This document shows, piece by piece, positions 6,838 through 15,696 of a stretch of DNA of 38,614 nucleotides; the stretch's first letter is position 1, and each line of letters begins with the position of its first letter. The DNA is from Candidatus Kuenenia stuttgartensis (lineage in GTDB: Bacteria > Planctomycetota > Planctomycetia > Pirellulales > UBA1268), in NCBI GenBank assembly GCA_945870505.1, contig CAMBSN010000021.1, positions 1-38,614 of the forward strand. Reading direction: 5' to 3'. The translations under genes were made by a program, and so were the position numbers. The notes beneath the pieces were generated by a model, which was not told the DNA's origin, searched no databases, and worked only from the letters and a program-made list of their open reading frames with translations.

Positions 6838-7740
6838 CTATGGGCGGCGAAGAATCGCCGGCGCGAAGATCGCGTCGTCCAGATTCGGGTTGAGCGTGAC
6901 GTTTGTGTAGGTGAACTCCGCCATCAATGGCGGCTGTTGGCCGGGCGTTTCTGGCCAGTCGTACACGTCAAAACGCACCGGCACGTGCAGTTCGGAATCG
7001 ATCGACACGCTGGCGCTGAAGAACTGCAGGCCGTCGCGGCGCTGCGGGTGCGTGATCCGCAGCATCTCGCAGGGGCGGCCGTTGATCGTCGCCGTGGTGA
7101 TGCGTTCCACGATCGTGTTGTTGCCGGATGGGTCGGCTACGAGATCCTGCTGCAAGGTGCGGATCGTCCGGTCGAGCAGATGGGAAAACCCGATCTCGGT
7201 GATCGGCATGAGGCTCTCCCGCTGGACGATGGAGCCAAACGGATCGATATCGATAACGACGTGGCTGAATCGCCTTCCGCCCTTGCGGACCAGCAGTCGG
7301 TCTTCGTTTTCACCGGCAACGAATAGCGCCCTCCGGCCTTCGACGTCGGAGGGGCCGAGAAACTCGAGCAGCACGCTGAGTGGCTGCGTCACCTGCCCGG
7401 CCGAGGAGGTTTCTTCACGGACGTGCATATCGATGTAGTAGTAGTCCTGCAGCTCGCCCTCGATCCGCTCACGCTTGGTGACCCGGCATGTGAAGTCGCG
7501 CACGGTCTGCTGCAGGTAGGCGCGCTCACTGCGGGCGAACTTCAACACGGCAGTGAGTGGATGATCGGCCACGGGCCGCGGGCCGGCCACGGCCGGCAGG
7601 AAGGCCTCGACCGGTGTCGCGGAAGCCGGCGGGGTGGCGAAGGTGCCAGCCTGTTGGGCATGAACGCCCTGGAGCCCTGAAGCAGGCCCGCTGAGCGTGA
7701 GCAGGATCGCCGCACCGGTGCGAAGCCATCGTCGGGACAT
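6838..7740 (-). CDS. DUF1571-type exported protein
   Basis: The 300-residue protein has a signal peptide (MSRRWLRTG, hydrophobic core, VHAQQ near residue 28) and a single domain matching the planctomycete DUF1571 pattern: RDFTCRVTKRERIEG, YYYIDMHVREE, EFLGP.DVEGR.ALFV, INGRPCEMLRITHP, and the C-terminal FTYTNVTLNPNLDDAIF. Its biochemical role is not established. The fold is related to the lipoprotein-carrier-like beta barrels in which a sheet holds a hydrophobic ligand, but that link is my inference. The ATG at 7740 is chosen over 7782 because the signal peptide starts there. The gene stands alone, and palindromic repeats occupy its upstream region. Confidence 0.85.
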   Translation of the reverse strand: MSRRWLRTGAAILLTLSGPASGLQGVHAQQAGTFATPPASATPVEAFLPAVAGPRPVADHPLTAVLKFARSERAYLQQTVRDFTCRVTKRERIEGELQDYYYIDMHVREETSSAGQVTQPLSVLLEFLGPSDVEGRRALFVAGENEDRLLVRKGGRRFSHVVIDIDPFGSIVQRESLMPITEIGFSHLLDRTIRTLQQDLVADPSGNNTIVERITTATINGRPCEMLRITHPQRRDGLQFFSASVSIDSELHVPVRFDVYDWPETPGQQPPLMAEFTYTNVTLNPNLDDAIFAPAILRRP

Positions 7741-7899
7741 GACATGACCCTTCAGGCAGGGACCCGCGAAAGACCTGATCATACCCGCTGGTGATCGAGT
7801 TCCGCGTGAAATCGGCAGTCTGTCGTCAGCCTGGCAAGGTACCTGCGCAGCCGCAGAGTCTGCCTGGTCAGCCTATCCGCTACGGATCGTCGTGGCCGG

Positions 7900-7993
7900 T
7901 AGCACAGGTTTCCAACCTGTGCTGGATGTGCCGCAGGTTGACAACCTGCGCTACGTTGCGGCGTGGCTGGTAGCACAGGTTGTCAACCTGTGC
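7900..7993. repeat. Cluster of three TAGCACAGGTT palindromes
   Basis: Copies lie at 7900-7922, 7931-7954 (reverse orientation, variant with CGCAGGTT) and 7971-7993. Each is a near-perfect inverted repeat CACAGGTT / AACCTGTG around a 3-nt centre and can form an 8-bp hairpin. They lie between the 5' end of the DUF1571 gene and the 3' end of the glutaminase gene, both on the minus strand. Spacing is irregular and the spacers are not unique protospacer-like segments. Confidence 0.85.
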
Positions 7994-8032
7994 CCCGTAC
8001 CAGCGTGGCGCGTGAAAGCCGACCGCCTGCAG

Positions 8033-9880
8033 TCACTCCCGCTCGGCGATGAGGATCCGGACGTCTTCGTTGACCTTCCGCAGCTTCGTCGCCAGCGACA
8101 CGCCGATGTTCCGCAGGATCTTGGTGTGGAGCTGGGGATGCGTCTGGAGCAGGCGGTTGAAATCCTGCAGCTCAAATACGGCGCACTCCACGTTTCCCTC
8201 GGCCACCACATTCGCCGACCGCTGGGCCCCGTCGAGAAACGCCATCTCGCCCACCATCGTCCCGACCGAGAAGCTCGCCACCCGGTTGCCGTTTTGGTGA
8301 TCGCCCAGCCACACCCCGACGACCCCCATCGTGACGAGGAACAGGCTCGTGGCCTCGTCGCCGCGGCGAATCACATAGTCTCCCGGCGCATACGATCGCT
8401 GCACGAGCAATCCGCTGAACACGCCGAGTTCCTCGGCAGCGAGGCCGGCGGCAATTTCAAAGATCCGTAGGTCGTCTACCTTGAGCGGCCCTGTCGGCAT
8501 GAGTTCCTGTAGCAGATCGTCTTCGCACCACTCGAGCGCCGCATCGGTGGACCGGAAACGAAACAGGCCTTCGACGGCGGAGGCATCGGTGAGATGCGCG
8601 GCCATCTCCTGGCGGAGCAGCGGAAGGTGCTGCGTCGAGGTGAAAAAGGCCGCAGTGCCTTGGTGGCCGAGCGTGTCGGCCAGCTTGGCAAACAGCTGCG
8701 CTGCCACGCGGTTGATGCCGGTGACGTGGTGGAAGTCGAGGATCACGCCCCGCCGGCGACCGGCGCAGCCGACGACGTCGCGGATGATCGGTTCGACCGT
8801 GGCGAAGGCCAGGTTCCCCTGAGCCTCGAACAGGTGAATCTGTCCGCCGTGTTCGCCGAGGCAGGCCCGTTCCATGGGATGACGGATCCGGCTCGAGTGC
8901 CGCTCCGCGCCCGTGCACCGCATTCGTCGGCTCGTGTGGGCGCAAAAAGGCGGATTGAACTGGTGCAGCTGCCAGGCCTGTGAGAGTTCCCGGCACACCT
9001 GGAGCGCCCGGGCACTGTTGCTCTGGGCGTCGAGCCGCGGGGAGTAGACGCCAATGCCCAACTGGCCTGCCAGGACAGCCACCACGCCCCCCGCCACGCC
9101 GCTCTTGGCCGGCATGCCGACGTTGTAGATCCAGCCGCCTGAAAAGTCATACATCCCACAGGAGGCCATCACGCTGAGCACGCTCCGCACGTGCGCGTCG
9201 CTGATCGCCCGCTCCCCGGTCAGCGGGTTGACGCCCTGATTGGCCAGCGTGGCCCCCATGAGCGCGAGGTCAACGCAGTTCACGGAGATGGCACATTGCC
9301 GGAAATACGTGTCCACCGCTGCCGTCGGATCGCCCTCCAGGACTTCGAAGTTTCGCAGGAGGTGACCGATGGCGCGGTTGCGGTGTCCGGTGAGGTTCTC
9401 GGATGCGTAGACCGCCTCGTCAACATGCATCGCGTGGCCCGTGTATCGGGAAAACATCTCCAGAATCCGCTCGAAGCACGGCCCTGGTTCGGCGGCCCCG
9501 ATCTGGCCTGTGGTGGCGATGGCCCCGGCGTTGATCATGGGGTTGAGCGGACAGCCACTCGTCTTGTGGAGGCTGATGGCGTTGAAGGCATCGCCGCTGG
9601 GTTCCACGCCGACCTTCGTCAGCATGTATTCCGGGCCCCGCTCGTCGAGGGCCAGGCCATACACAAACGGCTTGGAGATCGATTGGATCGTGAACCCCTG
9701 CCGCGAATCACCAACTTCGTAGACGAAGCCGTCGGCGGTGGCGACACAAATGCCGAAAAGCTCCGGATTGGCGGTGGCCAACTCGGGGATGTAAGTCGCC
9801 ACCTCCCCCTCGCGGAAATCGGCGTACTTCGCGTGGAGGAGTTCGAGAAAGTCCTGGATCGGCGAAAGCCGGTCGGGCAT
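8033..9880 (-). CDS. glsA: Glutaminase fused to STAS and cyclic-nucleotide-binding domains
   Basis: The 615-residue protein catalyses glutamine to glutamate plus ammonia. Residues 1-310 are a serine-dependent beta-lactamase-fold glutaminase: SxxK as S67-ISK70, NAGA (N117), YASEN (E161), HRNRA (N168), Y192, and IYNVGMPAKSGVAGG (251-265). Residues about 345-450 match a STAS domain (VILDFHHVTGINRVAAQLFAKL). Residues about 485-610 form a cyclic-nucleotide-binding domain with the phosphate-binding cassette GTMVGEMAFLDGAQRSANV (540-558). Ordinary bacterial GlsA is about 310 residues long, so half of this protein is regulatory. This GlsA-STAS-cNMP order is known in other bacteria. It implies control of glutamine breakdown by a nucleotide or membrane signal. 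The ATG at 9880 fits the family start. The gene is divergent from the sulfotransferase. Confidence 0.95.
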   Translation of the reverse strand: MPDRLSPIQDFLELLHAKYADFREGEVATYIPELATANPELFGICVATADGFVYEVGDSRQGFTIQSISKPFVYGLALDERGPEYMLTKVGVEPSGDAFNAISLHKTSGCPLNPMINAGAIATTGQIGAAEPGPCFERILEMFSRYTGHAMHVDEAVYASENLTGHRNRAIGHLLRNFEVLEGDPTAAVDTYFRQCAISVNCVDLALMGATLANQGVNPLTGERAISDAHVRSVLSVMASCGMYDFSGGWIYNVGMPAKSGVAGGVVAVLAGQLGIGVYSPRLDAQSNSARALQVCRELSQAWQLHQFNPPFCAHTSRRMRCTGAERHSSRIRHPMERACLGEHGGQIHLFEAQGNLAFATVEPIIRDVVGCAGRRRGVILDFHHVTGINRVAAQLFAKLADTLGHQGTAAFFTSTQHLPLLRQEMAAHLTDASAVEGLFRFRSTDAALEWCEDDLLQELMPTGPLKVDDLRIFEIAAGLAAEELGVFSGLLVQRSYAPGDYVIRRGDEATSLFLVTMGVVGVWLGDHQNGNRVASFSVGTMVGEMAFLDGAQRSANVVAEGNVECAVFELQDFNRLLQTHPQLHTKILRNIGVSLATKLRKVNEDVRILIAERE

Positions 9881-9981
9881 GGGCGATCACTCCGGCGTTG
9901 GCGACCTGCGTCCAGAAATGGGATGCGTCCGTACGTTAGAGTTTTTCCCTTGAGCCGCACAGGGCCGCCATGTCGCTGGGC

Positions 9982-10006
9982 CCGGGGAGCAGGCTCGATT
10001 CCCCGG
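9982..10006. other. Inverted repeat in the glsA / sulfotransferase divergent region
   Basis: CCGGGGA / TCCCCGG arms of seven bases flank an 11-base centre in the 229-bp region between the divergent starts. It could be an operator or an RNA hairpin; nothing further is visible. Confidence 0.3.
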
Positions 10007-10109
10007 TTGCCTGGCTTGCCCGGTTTTGGCGGCCTCAACTCTTCGCCGTGGGGTGTCGATCCCCTGCCTCCGGGGAACTGACAGGAAAAGTCATCGCGAT
10101 CGGAGCGAC

Positions 10110-11075
10110 ATGACCGCCGGCGTGGCTGCCAGCGACGGTCCCGGGGGGGAGCGTCCACTGATCATCTGCGGGATGCACCGCTCCGGCACGTCGTTTGTGG
10201 CGTCGCTGGTCGCCGGCGCCGGCGTGCATCTCGGCGATACACTGCTCGAGTCGTCGCCCGGAAATCCACGCGGCCACTTCGAGGACGTGGGCATCCTCGA
10301 CTTCCACCGCACGGTGCTGATTGCCAACGGCATCGTCTCCGAGGGCTACACGACGCAGGCCACGATCGCGCTCTCGCCATCGCTGCGACGACTGGCGGCC
10401 GATCTGGTCGCCGCAAGGGCCGGACGTGGGCGGATGTGGGGCTGGAAGGAGCCGCGAACGACACTGTTTCTCGATTTCTGGCAGACGCTGGTGCCGCAGG
10501 CCCGCTTCCTGCTCCTCTTCCGCAGGCCGTGGGAGGTGGTCGACTCTCTGTTCCGCCGCGGAGAGACCGCGTTTCGCCACCACCCGGCGTTTGCGCTCGA
10601 CGTGTGGCTGCACTACAACCGCCTGCTGCTCGACTTCGCCACCCGCAATCCAGCAGCCGCGCTCGTGTGCGAGGCCGCCCAGGCGGCCGCCGATCCGCGC
10701 GGGCTGTGCGATTCGATCCGCCAGCGGCTCGGCGTGCCGATCGGCGATCCGCCCGACTGCTACGACGACTCGCTGCTCCAGCAGGATGGCGACGGAGGCC
10801 GGCCCGCACTGCTCGCCGCAATGTGCCCAGAGTCGATCGTGCTCTACCGGCAGCTGCAAGAACGAACGGGCGCGCCGGCAGACGGCTTCACGGCCCCGAC
10901 GCCGCTAGCCCTGCGGGGCCACCTCCTTGCGGAGTGGCAGCGGTCGGCCGGTTTGGCAGACGCCGCGCGCGGCACTCGTGGCCACGACACGCGTCGATCG
11001 CCGCGCGGGGGTGGCTGGCGGCGGCGGTGGCCGCTCGCGTGGTGGCGACGACCGCCGCCACGCCGGGCGGCGTGA
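10110..11075 (+). CDS. Sulfotransferase family protein
   Basis: The 321-residue protein transfers a sulfuryl group from PAPS to an unidentified acceptor, probably a glycan given its neighbour. The 5'-phosphosulfate-binding loop is GMHRSGTSF (21-29) after the strand PLIIC. The 3'-phosphate-binding region is ARFLLLFRRPWEVVDSLFRR, with the Arg and Ser expected in the family. MWGWKEPRTT lies between them. The C-terminal ~30 residues are Arg/Trp/Pro-rich and probably not part of the fold. The ATG at 10110 has GGAG five bases upstream; the 28-residue extension to 10026 lacks this. The double glycosyltransferase starts 40 bp downstream on the same strand, suggesting a two-gene unit that builds and sulfates a surface polysaccharide. 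Confidence 0.9.
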   Translation: MTAGVAASDGPGGERPLIICGMHRSGTSFVASLVAGAGVHLGDTLLESSPGNPRGHFEDVGILDFHRTVLIANGIVSEGYTTQATIALSPSLRRLAADLVAARAGRGRMWGWKEPRTTLFLDFWQTLVPQARFLLLFRRPWEVVDSLFRRGETAFRHHPAFALDVWLHYNRLLLDFATRNPAAALVCEAAQAAADPRGLCDSIRQRLGVPIGDPPDCYDDSLLQQDGDGGRPALLAAMCPESIVLYRQLQERTGAPADGFTAPTPLALRGHLLAEWQRSAGLADAARGTRGHDTRRSPRGGGWRRRWPLAWWRRPPPRRAA

Positions 11076-11115
11076 GCCGCCGGCCGGAGGGGTGGACGCT
11101 CCCGGGGGGGAACGA

Positions 11116-13668
11116 ATGCAAAAACGACATTTCAGGATCGCGAGGCCCGACGCCATCGGCGAGTTCGCCGATGCGTTGCCGCCCGCGGCCCACCCCCGCT
11201 GGCAGCAGACCGTTCAGGATGCGTGTGGCACCGTGCGGGCAGCGCTCCGCGGCGCCGAGCAGGCCGTCCGTCGGCTGCGGAAGCGGCGGAAAGCAGCCGG
11301 GCCACTGCCGGAGGAGTATGGCCTCGGGATGGAGCGGCCTGCTCCGCGGTCGCTCGCGCCGCGGGTGCTGATCGTCGCGGAGACGAGCATCCCGCAGTGC
11401 CTGAAGTATCGCGTGGTTCAGCGGCAGGAGGCCTTTCAGAGGATCGGCGTCGAGTGCACCTGGCGGCCCTGGGCCGATCAAGTGGGCTGCCGCGCAGCGC
11501 TCCAGACGCACTCGCACGCGATCTTCTACCGCGTGCCGGCGGACGACAGCGTGCTCGGCCTCATCGCCGAGGCGCGCCGGCTCCGCGTGCCCACGTGGTG
11601 GGAGGCGGATGACCTGATCTTTGATGAGGCGGTGATCCGCTCGAGCCGCGCCATCGCCAGGCTGGGCCGCAAGACGATCGAATCGCTCGCCGCCGGTGCT
11701 CGTCTCTATCGGCGGGCCATGCTCGCATGCGATGCGGCGATCGCCTCGACTCCGGGGCTCGCTGAGGCGATGCGGCGTGCGGGGATGGACGAGGTGTGTG
11801 TGATCGCGAACGGACTCGACGAGCAGACGCTCGCGGCGGCGGCGGCGATCACCGCCCGCGCCGCAGCGACGGGCGGGCACGCCGCAGACGACGGCCTCGT
11901 GCGAATCGTCTACGGATCGGGCACGAACGCGCACGACGTCGACTTCGAACAAGCGGCGCCGGCGATCGCCCGGGTGCTCGACCGCTTCTCCCAGGCGCGG
12001 CTGCGGCTGGTGGGGCCGGTGGCGGTGCCGGCCTGCCTCGAGCGGCATGGCGACCAGCTCGAGCGGCTGCCGGCGACCGGCTTCGAGGACTATCTCGCCG
12101 TGCTGGCCGCCGGTGACATCAGCATCGCCCCGCTCGAGGGCGGCGAGTTCAACGATGCCAAGAGCGCGATCAAGTATCTGGAGGCGTCGATCCTCGGGCT
12201 GCCGAGCGTGTGTTCGCCTCGGGCGGCGTTTGCGGCCGCGATCGTAGACGGCGTGAACGGCCTGCTCTGCGACGACGACCGCACCTGGGAAGAGGCGCTC
12301 GCGAGCCTGGTGGCCGAACCCGCGCTCCGGCGTCGGATCGGTGCCGCCGCCCGCGGGACGGTGATGCGCGACTCATCGCCGGCCCGCATCGCCCGCCGCC
12401 AGGTCGCGCCGCTGGTCGCTTGCGGCCGCGACGACGCGACGCGGGTTCTGTCGGTCAATGTCTTCTACGGCCCGCGGACGTTCGGCGGGGCGACGATCGT
12501 GGCGGAGAACGTGAATCGGCTGATGCACGAGCAGCACGGCGTCGAGGTGCAGGTCTTCACCACCGTGCCCACGGCCGTTGCACCGCCGCACACACTCCAT
12601 CGCTACGAGTTTGACGGCATCGGTGTGTTTGGCATGGGGCTGCCCGAAGGGGCGCACGATGGCCCGGGCGGATTCGACAACCCGGCGGCCGTCTCGTGTT
12701 TCAACGAGGTGCTCGACGCGGTGCAGCCCGATGTGGTGCACTTTCACTGCGTTCAGGGCATCGGCATTGGGGCGGTTGAGACGTGTCGAGCGCGGAGCGT
12801 GCCCTACGCGATCACCCTGCACGACGCCTGGTGGCTCTGCGGCCGCCAGTTCATGGTCGATCGGCAGGGGCGCTACTGCCACCAGCGGCGCATCGACGAA
12901 CAGGTCTGCGCTGCCTGCGTTGACAACGTCCGAACGCTATCGGGTCGCAGCCGCCGGACCCGCGAGGCATTGGCCGCCGCCGACCTGCTCATGGCTCCGA
13001 GCAGGTTCTTCGCCGACTTTCACGCGGCCAACGGTTTCCCGGGAGTGCTCGTCAACAAAAACGGCATCTCTCCGCCGCTCGCCCGCAGTCGCGTTCGCCG
13101 AGACGGTCGTGTGCGGGTTGGATACGTGGGCGGCAATACGCCCATCAAAGGTTTTCATTTGGTGCGAAAGGCATTCGCCGGCCTCGGTGACCTGCCCGCC
13201 ACCCTGGTGCTCGTTGACAACACGCTGAACCTCGGCTTCGCGTCGTTTGGTGCCGACGCGATCGGCGGCATCCCACACGTGGAGGTCGTGCCCGCCTACA
13301 CGCACCGGACGATCGACGACTTCTTCGCCGGAATCGACGTGCTCCTCTTTCCGACGCAGTGGAAGGAGAGCTTTGGGCTCACGGTGCGGGAGGCGATCGC
13401 CCGGCACGTGTGGGTGATCGCCACCGATGCCGGCGGCGTGGTCGAAGACATCCTGCCGGGCCGCAACGGCACGGTGATTCCCTTCGAGGACGACGGCACG
13501 GCGCTGCGGGCCGCGGTCGTCGATGCCGTGGGGATGATCGGCCGCCTCGCTCCGGGATCACCGGTGACGTTTGCAGCGGAGGGGATCCGCTTCTGGGATG
13601 AGCAGGCCGCCGAACTCGCCGGCATGCTCCGCGGATGCACGCAAGCCCTTTCCCGCCGCGCAGCGTGA
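11116..13668 (+). CDS. Tandem double glycosyltransferase (two GT4-type modules)
   Basis: The 850-residue protein contains two glycosyltransferase modules of the GT-B type. The first spans about residues 75-435 (RVLIVAETSIPQCLKYRV, IFYRVPADD, WWEADDLIFDE, VIANGLDE, IVYGSGTNAHD, FNDAKSAIKYLEA). The second spans about 455-845 (VFYGPRTFGGATIVAENVNR, ADLLMAPSRFF, VGYVGGNTPIKGFH, then the E-x7-E motif ESFGLTVRE and ATDAGGVVEDIL). The second also has the Cys-rich segment WLCGRQF..YCHQ..CAACV often seen after HDAWW in GT4 enzymes. The ATG at 11116 follows a G-rich ribosome-binding site; the upstream 63 codons overlap the sulfotransferase in another frame. It probably adds two sugars in sequence during surface polysaccharide assembly. 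Confidence 0.9.
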   Translation: MQKRHFRIARPDAIGEFADALPPAAHPRWQQTVQDACGTVRAALRGAEQAVRRLRKRRKAAGPLPEEYGLGMERPAPRSLAPRVLIVAETSIPQCLKYRVVQRQEAFQRIGVECTWRPWADQVGCRAALQTHSHAIFYRVPADDSVLGLIAEARRLRVPTWWEADDLIFDEAVIRSSRAIARLGRKTIESLAAGARLYRRAMLACDAAIASTPGLAEAMRRAGMDEVCVIANGLDEQTLAAAAAITARAAATGGHAADDGLVRIVYGSGTNAHDVDFEQAAPAIARVLDRFSQARLRLVGPVAVPACLERHGDQLERLPATGFEDYLAVLAAGDISIAPLEGGEFNDAKSAIKYLEASILGLPSVCSPRAAFAAAIVDGVNGLLCDDDRTWEEALASLVAEPALRRRIGAAARGTVMRDSSPARIARRQVAPLVACGRDDATRVLSVNVFYGPRTFGGATIVAENVNRLMHEQHGVEVQVFTTVPTAVAPPHTLHRYEFDGIGVFGMGLPEGAHDGPGGFDNPAAVSCFNEVLDAVQPDVVHFHCVQGIGIGAVETCRARSVPYAITLHDAWWLCGRQFMVDRQGRYCHQRRIDEQVCAACVDNVRTLSGRSRRTREALAAADLLMAPSRFFADFHAANGFPGVLVNKNGISPPLARSRVRRDGRVRVGYVGGNTPIKGFHLVRKAFAGLGDLPATLVLVDNTLNLGFASFGADAIGGIPHVEVVPAYTHRTIDDFFAGIDVLLFPTQWKESFGLTVREAIARHVWVIATDAGGVVEDILPGRNGTVIPFEDDGTALRAAVVDAVGMIGRLAPGSPVTFAAEGIRFWDEQAAELAGMLRGCTQALSRRAA

Positions 13669-13679
13669 GCTGCCTTTCG

Positions 13680-13893
13680 TAGCACAGGTTTTCAACCTGT
13701 GTGTCTTCGCAGTTCGCAACGGGCTCGGGGCTGCCCGCGCCCGTCGCCGGACACTCGCTGCGGGCATCCTGCCCTTCGCTCGCTCGATGCTTTCTCCGCT
13801 TCGCCATCGTGGCTTCACGGAGAAAGCAACGCCGGCTCCCGGGCACGGGCAGCCCCTCGCCGCCTCCTCGTAGCACAGGTTTTCAACCTGTGT
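13680..13893. repeat. Composite repeat, locus A (palindrome / 136-bp unit / palindrome)
   Basis: Palindrome copies lie at 13680-13702 and 13871-13893. Between them at 13724-13859 is a 136-bp unit with terminal inverted repeats GGGGCTGCCCGCGCCC (13727-13742) and GGGCACGGGCAGCCCC (13841-13856), matching at 15 of 16. The whole is 214 bp with a 191-bp period between palindromes, identical in layout to the locus at 34507-34720. After the second palindrome the next period starts (TGTCTTC..CG..TTCGCA) but decays. The repeat fills the gap between the convergent glycosyltransferase and methyltransferase genes. Confidence 0.85.
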
Positions 13894-13970
13894 GTCTTCA
13901 CGATTCGCAACGGGCTCGCCTGCGATTCCGGCAGGACGCGCCACCGCGCGAGGATCACGCGCGGGCCGTA

Positions 13971-14789
13971 TCAGGCTGCCTTCCGCGGCCGGTAGGCGAT
14001 GGTGGGCTCGACCGCCTCAATGCCTACCGACGCATCGCGGCCCAGCACCGCGTAGAGCGAGTCGCTCAGCGGCCAGCGGTCGAAGGCGTTCATGCGCACG
14101 ACCTGCAACCCTGCGGCGCGTGCCGCGGCGGCGAGGGTCTGCGGCGTGAAATGATTGACACGATCGGGCCAACGGTAGCCGTGCCAGCGGCCACCGAGGA
14201 TTCTGCGGCCGACGCAGGCGTCGTTCGGCACCTTCACGACGATTCGACCGTCGAGGGCGAGCCGTTCCCGGCAACGACGGAGCAGAGCGAGTGGCGCGAT
14301 CTCGTGTTCCAGGGTGCCGGAGAGAACGATGACGTGAGCGCTGCCCCGCTCGACGTCGCCGAGGCCGTCGATTCCGGTGCCGTGGATGCAGTGGCCGCCC
14401 TGGCCGCGGAGCGCGAGGTGGGCGAGCTTCGCGAGGTGGTTCGAGATCTCGATTCCGATCGGTTGGAAACGGTTGGCGACGCGGCGCGGCAGCCGCTCGG
14501 CGATCCGCAGGGTGAGTCCGCCCTGGGCACAACCGACATCAACGAGCCGAATCGGCCCCTCGGCGGTGCCGCCAGCTGCGTCGCGGAGCATCCGCCCAAC
14601 CAAGGCGGCCAGTTTGTCGTTCCGGCAGAGGAACCGGTGGCGAAACGTCTTCAAGGCGCCGCGAAGGGCGTAGAGAAGCGGCTCCCAGCGGCGAACGTCC
14701 CAGCGGGCAGCCGCCCTAACAAACGGCACCGAAGGGGTGTCGCGTGGCAGTGACGGGGATAGAAGAGAGGGGCCGTTCGTGTGGTGCAT
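13971..14789 (-). CDS. Class I SAM-dependent methyltransferase
   Basis: The 272-residue protein has the Rossmann-type SAM-binding pattern: motif I IRLVDVGCAQGGLTLRI, a post-I acidic strand QPIGIEIS, a motif near AHVIVLSGTLEHEI, and DGRIVVKVPND at the following strand. It belongs to the Methyltransf_11/23-like group that acts on small molecules, lipids or sugars. The region GYRWPDRVNHFTPQTLAAAARAAGL is typical of the C-terminal part of such enzymes near polysaccharide genes. The ATG at 14789 has GAGG seven bases upstream; the longer frame to 14972 includes low-complexity intergenic sequence. It is convergent with the glycosyltransferase gene and may modify the same glycan. Confidence 0.85.
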   Translation of the reverse strand: MHHTNGPSLLSPSLPRDTPSVPFVRAAARWDVRRWEPLLYALRGALKTFRHRFLCRNDKLAALVGRMLRDAAGGTAEGPIRLVDVGCAQGGLTLRIAERLPRRVANRFQPIGIEISNHLAKLAHLALRGQGGHCIHGTGIDGLGDVERGSAHVIVLSGTLEHEIAPLALLRRCRERLALDGRIVVKVPNDACVGRRILGGRWHGYRWPDRVNHFTPQTLAAAARAAGLQVVRMNAFDRWPLSDSLYAVLGRDASVGIEAVEPTIAYRPRKAA

Positions 14790-14970
14790 GTCGCGGCCTC
14801 GCAGGACGGAATGGAATGGGGCGAACGCGAGCGGACATGCGCCAGCCCTACCAGCTTTATCGGCAAAGCCCTCCCTGTTTCCCCAGTCGCTCGTGTCATG
14901 CTGATCGGAAATGAGGCTGCCCCGCTTGCCAGGCTTGCCCCAACGTGTCCGAAAGGAGTTCACGCCACAC

Positions 14971-15006
14971 AAAAAAAGCGGGCGGCATCATGATGATGCC
15001 GCCCGC
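14971..15006 (-). terminator. Intrinsic terminator of the HU-like gene
   Basis: On the minus strand a GC-rich inverted repeat (arms 14993-15006 and 14978-14991, GCGGGCGGCATCAT and its complement) is followed directly by seven T residues (14977-14971). This is a canonical rho-independent terminator 40 bp after the HU stop. Confidence 0.9.
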
Positions 15007-15045
15007 CGGAATGAACAGGTTCGGTGGTGAGGAGCCGGGCTGAGA

Positions 15046-15375
15046 TCAGCCAGACACCATCGCCTTGAGGTTCTTCAGCGCGCGAACCCGGACCTTGACG
15101 CTGGCCGGCTTCGCGGGACGATCCTGCAGCTCGCCGGTGAAGGGGTTCTTGACGCCCTTCTGAGCCGGGCGGGCCGGAACCTTCCGCCGCTCGATCTTGA
15201 CCAGACCGGGGATCGAGAACACGCCGATGCCCGAGCCCTTGAGGGCCTTCTGGATTTCGGTCGTTAGTGACTCGAGCACAGCAACGACGTCCTTCTTCGG
15301 AAGGTTGGTCGTCTCCGAGATGCTCCGCATGATCTCGGTCTTCGTCATCGGCTTGCTTCCCGACTTCTTCGCCAT
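15046..15375 (-). CDS. HU-family DNA-binding protein
   Basis: The 109-residue protein is a histone-like nucleoid protein that binds and bends DNA as a dimer. The HU fold is visible as MTKTEIMRSISETTNLPKK (helices 1-2), VVAVLESLTTEIQKAL (dimer helix), then GVFSIPGLVKIERRKVPAR and the DNA-binding arm with KNPFTGE, matching the usual GRNPxTGE. It differs from E. coli HU in the basic N-terminal tag AKKSGSK and in a longer C-terminus (VRVRALKNLKAMVSG). The ATG at 15375 follows GGAGG at normal spacing; the extension to 15447 is rejected. It has its own terminator and probable promoter and is divergent from the long plus-strand gene train. Confidence 0.92.
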   Translation of the reverse strand: MAKKSGSKPMTKTEIMRSISETTNLPKKDVVAVLESLTTEIQKALKGSGIGVFSIPGLVKIERRKVPARPAQKGVKNPFTGELQDRPAKPASVKVRVRALKNLKAMVSG

Positions 15376-15696
15376 CGCCAGTACCTCCAGTTGAGTCAGA
15401 GTTGGATGCGGCAGGTTCCCCACCGCCGTCAGAGAGATTGACCACAAAACTCGGCCGCAATCGCCGAACGCGGCCCCGATTAGACTTCGCGAGTTTGAAA
15501 ATGCAACCCAAGAAAAGGGGTTGGCTCAGCGAAAACAGGCTCTTTTTTGAGGAAATTCTGGCCCGGCGGGCTCCGCGAGGATGAAAAACACCGTGAAAAT
15601 CAGCTTTTGCGAGGCCCGTCCGGAGCCAGCCGCGGGAGCCGAGTCGAGTGCTAGGATGCACTTGTTCCGGCAATCGAGAGACCTTCGGGCGACGCC
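15376..15696. other. Divergent intergenic region (HU / beta-propeller)
   Basis: These 321 bp separate two divergent genes and must carry both promoters. The stretch around 15485-15600 is relatively AT-rich. The HU candidate promoter is listed separately; no good plus-strand promoter was found. Confidence 0.45.
15479..15506 (-). promoter_or_regulatory. Possible sigma-70-like promoter of the HU-like gene
   Basis: On the minus strand TTGCAT (15506-15501) is followed after 16 bp by TCTAAT (15484-15479), about 100 bp before the start codon. The -10 box matches five of six consensus bases and the -35 three of six. This is only a weak prediction. Confidence 0.35.

Noticed and set aside
7900-7993. 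CRISPR array
   Set aside because: The three repeats are short palindromes in mixed orientation with irregular spacers of about 8-17 bp, and there are no cas genes.
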